This document shows, piece by piece, positions 57,301 through 64,000 of a stretch of DNA of 64,000 bases. This DNA comes from Saccharum officinarum (taxonomy: Eukaryota > Streptophyta > Magnoliopsida > Poales > Poaceae): assembly GCA_020631735.1 (NCBI GenBank), contig CM036197.1, positions 44,563,880 to 44,627,879 on the forward strand, in the 5' to 3' direction. The translations under genes were made by a program, and so were the position numbers. The notes under the pieces are model-generated. The model was not told where the DNA came from, did not search any database, and saw only the letters and a program-made list of their open reading frames with translations. Position 1 is the stretch's first letter. Each line of letters opens with the position of its first letter.

Positions 57301-57973
57301 GTGTTCTTTCCTAAATAGGATGCACCCCTTCGGACAAACATGTATCTGATCATATGACATCTTGAGTGCACAAAGGAGTTTTTGTAACTCGTACATGCCC
57401 TTTGGCAGAATGTGGCCATCCAGAAGCAGACTGCCAATCATGGTCAACATACCATCGAAGTGTTCTTAACTCATGCTACACTCGGACTTGAACCCCATTA
57501 AGAGTCCAATGACATCCAGTTGAGAAACCGATGTCCGACGTGAAGGGGTTTCTGTGCTGAAGACATCATGTCGTAGAACGCCTTTGCGGTTGGTTCCATC
57601 TCCTCCTCCGTACGTCCTTCACCGTACTGTCCTTCGTGCCAGTCATCTAACATGTCTGCTACCCCAACACTAGCATCAAAATCGTCGACGTGGTGTCTCA
57701 CCACCTCCTCTCTCAGACGATGGGCTTCACCTTGATGGACCCACCGAGTATAGTCCGACGTAAATCCATTCTTCAAAAGATGTTTACCCATGTCCACCTT
57801 GTTTTCCTTTTTCTGTTTGCACATCTCTTGCAGGGACACAAAACTAGAATCGCTCCTTTAGCAGACCCACCAAATGCTAGTTTCAAGAAATCATTGGTTT
57901 TCATCATCCATTCAGTGGTGAAATCACTCTGACTTGAGCGGCCCGTGTACATCCACTCACGGTCATCCATCAT
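54354..57973 (-). pseudogene. TNP2-type CACTA transposase, degenerate
   Basis: The start MMDDREWMYTGRSSQSDFTT at 57973 opens a transposase-associated domain with CPCKRCANRKRKT. A frameshift near 57795 leads to MGKHLLKNGFTSDYTRWVHQ. TNP2 core blocks follow: LLLDGHILPKGMYELQKLLC (57360-57430), YICSPMFVISLNLPPGVCFQ and FLSLIIPGHPGSDIGVYMEP (56800-56960), and LLYFDDLLLPHNIDVMHTKK (56340-56400). Then come a DUF4218-type block (GPMQARWCYPIERCLMTLHK, 55720-55780) and a DUF4216-type block (DVNGYRFHTASYEQSRSNRR, 55020-55090), ending DSDDETYDPANPDLADYF at 54356. TNP2 cuts and joins element ends. Several stops (for example after YGIFCV and VHA) and frameshifts make this copy inactive as read. It was presumably functional in an ancestor of this insertion. 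Confidence 0.88.
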
Positions 57974-58059
57974 CTAACATATATACCAGCGAGCAAAGTA
58001 ACCATCAATTGTATCTACATGGCGTTCCTATTGTCTAATAGGTGAGGATAGGTCCTAAT

Positions 58060-58345
58060 CCCACCCGCGGATGCGTAGATGAGGTTAGTTTCCATGTTCT
58101 ACTCCGATCCGAGATAGAATTTTGGTAGCACCTCCCCGCTGTTCTCTAGATACACGTCCTAACAGGGAGAGTGTGTATCCGGAGAACAACGGGGAGGTGA
58201 TGCCGAAACCCTATCTCAGATCAGAGCAAACCATGGAAACTAACCCATCTACACATCCGCGGGCTGTCCAAAAAATGTGGACAATTAGAAATAGATACGG
58301 TTATCGATATGCAAAGATTTGCATATTTCTAACCGTATCTCTTTC
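58060..58345. repeat. Two inverted repeats in the CACTA 5' untranslated region
   Basis: An arm at about 58063-58140 (AGTTTCCATG, GAGATAGAATTTTGGTAGCA, CCTCCCCGCTGTTCTC) is complementary, with mismatches, to about 58170-58260 (GAGAACAACGGGGAGG, CATGGAAACTAACCC). Just downstream, GAAATAGATACGGTTATC pairs with GATTTGCATATTTCTAACCG and CCGTATCTC (58288-58343). They lie upstream of the transposase start. Confidence 0.75.
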
Positions 58346-58640
58346 AAACGGGAGCCACCTAACTGGGTTACACGATACACGAACATGGTATAGAAATAGG
58401 GGTTATACCTTGGGTGGTGGTGAAGTCAGACTAGCGGGGCTGTGGCGGGCCGATGTAGTGGCGAGGCGACGCGGTGCAGGCAGACCCGTAGCGGCGACGA
58501 AGACAATCGGGGTCGACTTCTTCTCTGGCTCGGCTCCGACAGGGTCTTCTCTGCTCCTTTCTCCCCTTACTTCTCCTACAAAGAAAAAGGAATAGAGTAG
58601 TGTCAATTAAAAATTTCGGCAGCACCTCCCATGTATGGTG

Positions 58641-59522
58641 AGGTTTCCAAAACCTGCAAGAAACAAACGGCATGATGGCCGACAACCACATATACAGCAC
58701 GATAGCTGACAACCACATATACGGGGTCTTTTATGCCTCACCATGCTATCCTGCAAAGTGCACACAAGAGAAGCCTCAACAGCTCCGAGCTCCATGGAAC
58801 AGCAACAAAGAGCCAGAAGCCTCAGTCCTGCAAAGTAATTTCACCCGAGTAAGTAATTTCAAAGCTATAGACACAAGGTATTTGCTGTATATATATGTGC
58901 AATCTATGCTCGGGAGCCCTCTCTTGTAAGCCTGTGAAAAGGGCCATTTCAAATGTCAATAGCCCTTGTTCTTTGATTGCACAGAAATGCATAAGAGACT
59001 AAATAGATTAGATGGTTCTAACTATTAGTAGCCCAACTGCTCGGCAATAGATATGCATAAGGGGCCAGACATTGCTAGGTGAATAGCAGGAGAAAACTAA
59101 ATTATTAATATTTACTATGGAGAATAGCTTAAATATGTATATATTGAGCTTAATATTCCTGCTAATCAAGCTACTTTTCCTATAGCGGTTGCATTAGCAG
59201 GACTAGTAGTGCTAATGTTTTTTCACTAATTGCCAAACATGTGTGTGACATGCTATAAGATTTAGGTAGAAAATCATTAGTTTCAACAACCAAGTTTTTA
59301 ACTAGTTGTTAACCAATTAGCTTGCCGACTACACCTAATTTAGACTAATTTTTAACCCTAACTAGTAACTAGCCATATGTCAAATAGACCCTAAAGGATA
59401 ACTGCCTATTCACGAATTAGCCGTCAACTATGATGGAGAAATTAATAAAACAATTATCCCAAAAATTGTTAGAGCTGTTCTACTCGTTTGCCTATCTAGC
59501 ATGTTCATCATCATGGTCATGG
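58641..59522. other. Intergenic between CACTA remnant and copia LTR
   Basis: AT-rich. Words such as TAACTAGTTGTTAACCAATTAG and GTCAAATAGACCCTA (59290-59395) look like a decayed Tourist-type MITE. No gene, no F-box exons 2 or 3, and no CACTA subterminal motif field were found here. Confidence 0.45.
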
Positions 59523-61171
59523 TGAAAGTGCATCTAGCCCTTTAGTGGGTTTTGGATGATTGAATGACAACGTGATTAAAGAACTAACCCATTTGCTAAG
59601 TGTGGACAGGTAATAGGTTATCTCATAGGTACTTAATGAAAGCCAAAATGATGTGTTGTTATATAAATAATCTAGTTCAAGCACAAGACAACAATGCAAA
59701 TGGAAATCATGATAATGCTTGTTTATTGTGGGATTTCCATGTACTATGTGAAAGCAAGCTCGTGAGTATTAGTTAATGAGACATGAGGGATTGCATATGG
59801 AATGGTCTCATATTTGAAGCTTGCTAAATTGAAATGAAAAAAATAACAATACATATGAATGGATGATTCAACACAAGATGTGACTTAATGGCTTGAGATG
59901 GTGAAGATAGCAATGAAAGGCTTCGAGGTACTAAGCAAGGGTGAAGGGCAAGCGACGGCTTGGCGGCCGAAGAACCTAGCTAGGGTGAAGAAGAAAGTAC
60001 TTGCATTTAGTTGAGGTACTAATCAAGCCAAGATGGTCATATTGATGTGAAGGATCAAATCTATATTGGACAAGTTGATTAAAGTGACTTGATGCATTTG
60101 GAGTCATTCATATTTGATGAATGGAATCAAGTCACGTGCTCAAGATGGCTACGCTCAAGTGTCAAAATCAACATTGACATGTTGGCATCCTCAGTTGATG
60201 AAGATTGAAAGACACGGCATCAATTTAAAGAAGATCAACTCAAAAGGTTTAATTTCTTTTTTCTTTTGATCTGGAGTTAATAGGTATGCCGTACTATTAC
60301 TCTTGGGTTCTTGGAACCCTAGCTGGCTAGGCGTCTATTACTCTTGGGTTCTTGGAACCCTAGCCGGCTAGGCGTCGCCCAAGAGCTTCCATCTTGTGGA
60401 AGAGCCTTGGGAAGTTTGTATTACCCTTGATTTCTAGTGAAGAAACTCAAGTGACCTTTGTGGTATCCTTGGGTGAGGCAAGGAGGTGGAAGAGACTCCG
60501 ACCAAAGTGGTCACCTCAACAACGAGGATGTAGGAGCTCCTTTGTGGGGCTGCCAAACCTCAGGATAAATTCTTGTCTCCCGCGTGCTTGTTGTTGTTGT
60601 TGTGATTTGCTTGAAATTACTTGTATTTGGTTGTCTTTCTCTCTCTAGCTATTTCTTAGGGTTTGGGACTCGATCTACGGAGTGGTGGCTTATCAACATC
60701 AAGAGAGTGACCCAACACCTTACCTTACCACTAGGAAGTGGGTTTGTAAGTTATCGGCATCACAAAGTTCATTTTTAGCACTTGTAGTTCATTTCCTATA
60801 GGGGTCAGAAGTGCTGAAAGTTTGCGTTGGAAGTTCTGACCCAAACTGTCGGGGCTTCTGACACGTCGGAAGTTCTGACCCAAACGTCAGGACTTCTGAC
60901 ACGTCGGGAGTTCTGACCCAAACTGTCGAGACTTCTGACATTAACTGACTAGTGCATTTTGTTTCAACTCTTTGGTTGCCGCTGTTTGGCTCCCTAGGTT
61001 TTTCTAGTATCTTTTATATTCTTTGTGGCTAACTTGTGAGGGGTTGTATTACTCTGATTTGGAGTTTCCATTTTGGAAACTCCTATTACTAATCGTTTCC
61101 GCTTTGAAAGGTGTTGATTTTTTAGAAACGCCTATTCATCCCCCCTCTAGGCGACATCCTAGATCCTTTCA
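59523..61171 (+). repeat. 5' LTR of the copia-type element
   Basis: It starts TGAAAGTGCATCTAGCCC and ends CCTTTCA two bases before the primer-binding site. It contains a perfect or near-perfect 41-bp tandem duplication (60295-60335 and 60336-60376) and a run of about 37-bp repeats (60810-60950). The right LTR is outside the window, so the boundaries come from the TG...CA ends and the PBS position. Confidence 0.75.
60810..60950 (+). repeat. About 37-bp tandem repeats inside the LTR
   Basis: Three to four units built of AGTTCTGACCCAAACTGTCG and a second half (CTTCTGACACGTCGG). Related GGACGTGTCCGGTATG words recur in the gag interior (61711-61745) and beyond gag (63690-63735). Confidence 0.85.
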
Positions 61172-61173
61172 AT

Positions 61174-61185
61174 TGGTATCAGAGC
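61174..61185 (+). other. Primer-binding site
   Basis: TGGTATCAGAGC, complementary to the 3' end of plant initiator methionine tRNA, lies just after the LTR end. Confidence 0.92.
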
Positions 61186-61223
61186 GAGGTTCTCACCTAA
61201 AGCTTCAACGCCGTGAGAAAAGG

Positions 61224-63218
61224 ATGTCGACGTCTATCAAGTTGGAGCCGATGCTTCTCCAAAATAATGGTTCAAACTTTCTACCTTGGTCAATTCATGT
61301 ACTCAATGCTTTTAGAGATATTAGTCCTCTTGTTGAGCGTATTGTGTTTGTAAGCATACCTCTTCCTATAGTTGATTGGAGCAACTATAAGAATTTATCA
61401 AAAGAGAAAGAAATATGTGTGCAACTCAATGCTCAAGCTATTAATATCATTTTGAGTACATTGAGTGCAGAGGTTCAAGATGAGGCAATATTCAATGGAC
61501 AACCACCTCCTGAGAGTGCTCATCTCATTTGGACCAAACTCGTTGAGGTATATGGAAAATCCAAATGCAATGATGCACTTGAGGTCAAGTCAATGGAAAA
61601 TATGTCCATTATGTCTTCATGCAGTGAAGGAGCCTCACAAGACCTCAAGAGCGTCGAGCCAGAGCAAGAGGTGCAAGCTGAGGCGACTGCGCTATCTGCA
61701 AGCACATACCGGACGTGTCCGGTATCCCTACCAAATGTGTCTGGTATAGCTGAGGCAGCCGGACAACAGGCAGTCTGTGATGATGAGGCTCAAGCCTAGT
61801 GGCGGCCAAGTGATGAGTCAACCTCAGTATCTCATGATACTCATCACTTGTGTCTCATGGCCAAGAAAAGCAAGAAGAAGGCTAGCAAGAAAGATCAAGC
61901 CAAGGAGATAGCACAAGTAGATGATCAAGAAGAGAGTGATATTGAAATTGAAGATAGCTACACTCTTGATCATCTAAGCAACAAAGACAAGCTCATTCTC
62001 ATGAAGCTAGTTGAGAAGAATGATGAGCTAGAGGAAGAGAATGAGAAACAAGAGCAATCACTTCAAAATCAAGAAAAGTTTCTTATCTTCAAATTGCAAG
62101 AGCTAAAGGCCATAAATGAGATGTATGAAAAATTATCAATTGAGCATGCTTTAGTTACTAACTCCTCTTCTAGTGTTTCACAACTAGAGAAGGAAAAATT
62201 TGAGCTCAAGGCAAAATTAGATGAACTCTCAAGCAAATATAATGTGCTACAAGCAAACTATGTTCATCTCAAGTGCTCTCATGAAGAATTAGTAGAATCA
62301 AGCATCATTCTTGAGGTGGCTCATGAGGTTGTGATTACAACGGTAAAATCATCTCAACCTCCCACTTACACACTCACTTGTACACAATCTCAATTGAATA
62401 TTTCTTGTGCTAATGAGTGTGCTTCTCAAGCAAGCCAATCTTCGATTGAGCAAAAATTTATAGAAAATGTAGAGCTTAAGGAAGAAGTGGAAAGGCTAAG
62501 AAATGATGTGATTCGATTGAAGGGTAAGGAGAGAGCACAACCTTCGCAAGATAACCGTGTTAACATGGTGAAGAAGCTTGAGAAGGGTTCAAACCTTGCT
62601 TCCTCCAAATCCCAACAAAAGAATCACATTTCAAGCAAGGCCAACACAACCAAGAGCAAGAAACATGGAAAAAGACTATGCTATGGTTGTGGAGTGAATG
62701 GACATGAGATTACCATGTGTCCACACAAGAGTTGGGCCGACAAGTGTGAAGTGGCCGATCAAATGGCCTCAAGCAAGTTGGCCAACCAAAGGAAAAGTGA
62801 TGGACAAAGCACTTATCTCATGTGCAAGAAGTTGGGGCATCCAACCAAGAAATGCCCAATGTACAAGGAGGCAAGAAAGGAAGCCCAAGTTGCAACAAGA
62901 AGATGCTATGGATGCAATGAGATGGGCCACAAGGTTGATGGATGTCCATACAAGCAAAACAAGCATAGAGCAAACAAAGGTCGCATATGCTATGCTTGTG
63001 GAAGAAAGGGGCATCTAAGCTATGATTGCCCAAATGGTAACATCCCTAAGCCGAACATATTTGTTTATGATAATATACTTAGGAATACCACAAATGGAAT
63101 TAGCACTAGCAAGGTGATGTGTTCACCACAAACTAGTACTAAGGCCATTTGGGTGCCTAAGCACTTGTTGACTAACCCAAAAGGATCCAACAAGAGTTGG
63201 GTACCAAAATGTGCTTAG
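61224..63218 (+). pseudogene. Retrotransposon gag with zinc knuckles and one in-frame amber codon
   Basis: Gag coats the element RNA in cytoplasmic particles. ATG 61224 gives MSTSIKLEPMLLQNNGSNFL, a standard plant copia gag opening, with VQLNAQAINIILSTLSAEVQ and HLIWTKLVEVYGKSKCNDAL following. TAG at 61797-61799 interrupts; the same frame then runs on for over 450 codons. The second part has a Lys-rich start, long coiled-coil-like Glu/Lys/Leu segments (LEEENEKQEQSLQNQEKF, ENVELKEEVERLRNDVIRLK) and a cluster of CCHC knuckles: CYGCGVNGHEITMC, CYGCNEMGHKVDGC and CYACGRKGHLSYDC are complete. A fourth (MCKKLGHPTKKC) has lost its first cysteine. It ends SWVPKCA. With the single TAG it is a near-intact gag. 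Readthrough or a recent point mutation are both possible. Confidence 0.85.
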
Positions 63219-64000
63219 GTTGATAATGTAGGTACTTGGTGGTGAGATGAAAGCTTCGAGGTGGTTGAGCAAGCAAATTGAAAATATTCACTCAATCTAT
63301 CAATCAATTCTTATCATAATCTCATATATGGTTGACCTGAAGATAAATCAATGACCATATCGTTTACTTCATCTCTACCATTGGTAACAAGTACCTAAAG
63401 ACCTTATAGGATAGCCACCTTGTGTTTAGTGCTCAATGGCTCACAAATAAGCATATTTGTGAAATAATTAGAAGTGACTAATTAGTTTTATTTAATCATT
63501 ATCATATTTGCCATGTGATGCTTTTAATGACTCTCTAGTAGAGCAATGCATTTGTTCAGATGCAGGCATACAAGAAGTACTAGAGCTAAAACGAAGAATC
63601 ACAAGCAGCGCTTCGATTGTTTCTGTCCTGTGCCTACCAGACGTGTCTGATATGGCCAGGGTGGAAAGGAAAAGTGTTTATATTCTTCACATGCTGGACG
63701 TGTCCGGTATGTCAACCGGATGTGTCTGGTATGGCAGGAACCAGAGCACTAGTTGGGATGCAATTGAGGTTTGATCCATATGATTTCATATATCCTTAAT
63801 TTGCTCAGAAGCTTGTGATCTATCAAACCTAAGTGGGTTGTGAGTATGTCTCAACGAAATTTAAATATGGCAAATTACTTTGTGTTGGTCAGAATAGAAA
63901 ATTGACTCCCAAATTCTTAAAAGAATAAAGTGCTTGTTGAAAGTCATTCAAATTATTTGTGGTACTTATTTAGGGGGAGCTCAGTTTCTATTTTGCACCA
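63219..64000 (+). other. Post-gag region of the copia-type element
   Basis: Non-coding or decayed. A stretch at about 63600-63740 repeats the GACGTGTC(C/T)GGTATG words seen in gag and the LTR. No protease or integrase motif is visible up to the window edge; GGGGGAGCTC near 63975 is a short purine-rich tract. Confidence 0.5.

Larger units (their letters stand above)
51128..58640 (-). mobile_element. CACTA (En/Spm-type) transposon, transposase-encoding, right end missing
   Basis: The left terminus CACTACTGGATACG at 51128 is followed by a dense field of TTTGCCGAGTGC-type motifs. Minus-strand coding follows: a second-ORF protein near 52545-54219 and a TNP2-type transposase near 54354-57973. The transposase 5' side faces right, so the left terminus is the element's 3' end. 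No matching terminus or motif field occurs to the right before the next retrotransposon at 59523. The 5' end is therefore deleted or replaced, and 58640 is only my estimate of where related sequence stops. TSD candidate on the left: GCT (51125-51127). Confidence 0.87.
59523..64000 (+). mobile_element. Copia-type LTR retrotransposon, 5' part, runs off window edge
   Basis: A 1.65-kb 5' LTR, a primer-binding site for initiator tRNA-Met and a gag with zinc knuckles lie in order on the plus strand. After gag ends at 63218 no protease, integrase or polymerase homology appears in the remaining 780 bp. The element may be a gag-only derivative, or its pol lies beyond the window. The LTR start TGAAAGTGCATCTAG and its length fit the Maximus/SIRE-like group of grass copia elements. 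Confidence 0.82.

Noticed and set aside
59199..59212. TAGTAGTG as the missing right terminus of the CACTA element at 51128
   Set aside because: The flanking triplet (CTA) does not match the left triplet (GCT), no subterminal motif field is nearby, and the adjoining sequence is not F-box copy 6.

Overview
The window is nuclear DNA from a grass, most likely a panicoid. The signs are intron-bearing F-box/LRR-FBD genes with GC-rich 5' ends, a 5S-derived Cassandra LTR, a CACTA family whose ends are packed with TTTGCCGAGTGC motifs, and dense Tourist and Stowaway MITEs. I saw no bacterial or organellar signature.

The backbone is a cluster of seven F-box/LRR-FBD gene copies. Copy 0 is on the minus strand at 1-481. 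Copies 1 to 6 are on the plus strand, starting at about 868, 10047, 19915, 26024, 42717 and 50392. The ancestral structure is three exons: a long first exon (F-box plus leucine-rich region), a second exon of 180-189 bp, and a third exon of about 300 bp carrying the FBD domain. Copies 0-2 (GLGDDVLV type) and copies 3-6 (SLSDDLLV type) form two subgroups. Every copy I can follow has at least one disabling lesion: frameshifts, small deletions, in-frame stops or transposon insertions. The cluster is therefore mostly or wholly pseudogenes, unless some indels are sequence errors.

The rest is transposons, many nested. Copy 1 is split by a 6.3-kb Mutator-like element (2092-8415) with a decayed transposase; it holds a hAT-like element that in turn holds a Cassandra solo LTR. 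Copy 2 intron 1 holds a hAT-like element with a Stowaway MITE inside. Between copies 2 and 3 are MITEs, repeat tracts and a 1-kb fold-back MULE derivative with a 9-bp target duplication. A GC-rich hAT element (22227-23272) follows copy 3. A deleted Ty1/copia element (28266-30840) lies in the 3' flank of copy 4.

From 31.9 to 38.8 kb lies a large element or composite with inverted ends, exon-like fragments (one ATG8-like), a SINE, a short retroposon and satellite-like repeats. From 39.1 to 42.4 kb is a Ty3/gypsy-like remnant interrupted by a 1542-bp non-autonomous CACTA element. Copy 5 contains two solo LTRs within its F-box, a hAT-in-MITE nest in intron 1 and a LINE fragment in exon 3. Copy 6 is cut off by a CACTA element (51128 to about 58640) with TNP2-type and second-ORF protein remnants on the minus strand. 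The window ends in a copia-type element (5' LTR 59523-61171, primer-binding site, gag with zinc knuckles and one amber codon) that runs off the edge.

The genes do not form a pathway. The window records birth and decay of an F-box cluster under heavy transposon insertion. Empty sites, target duplications and nesting allow the insertions to be ordered in time.
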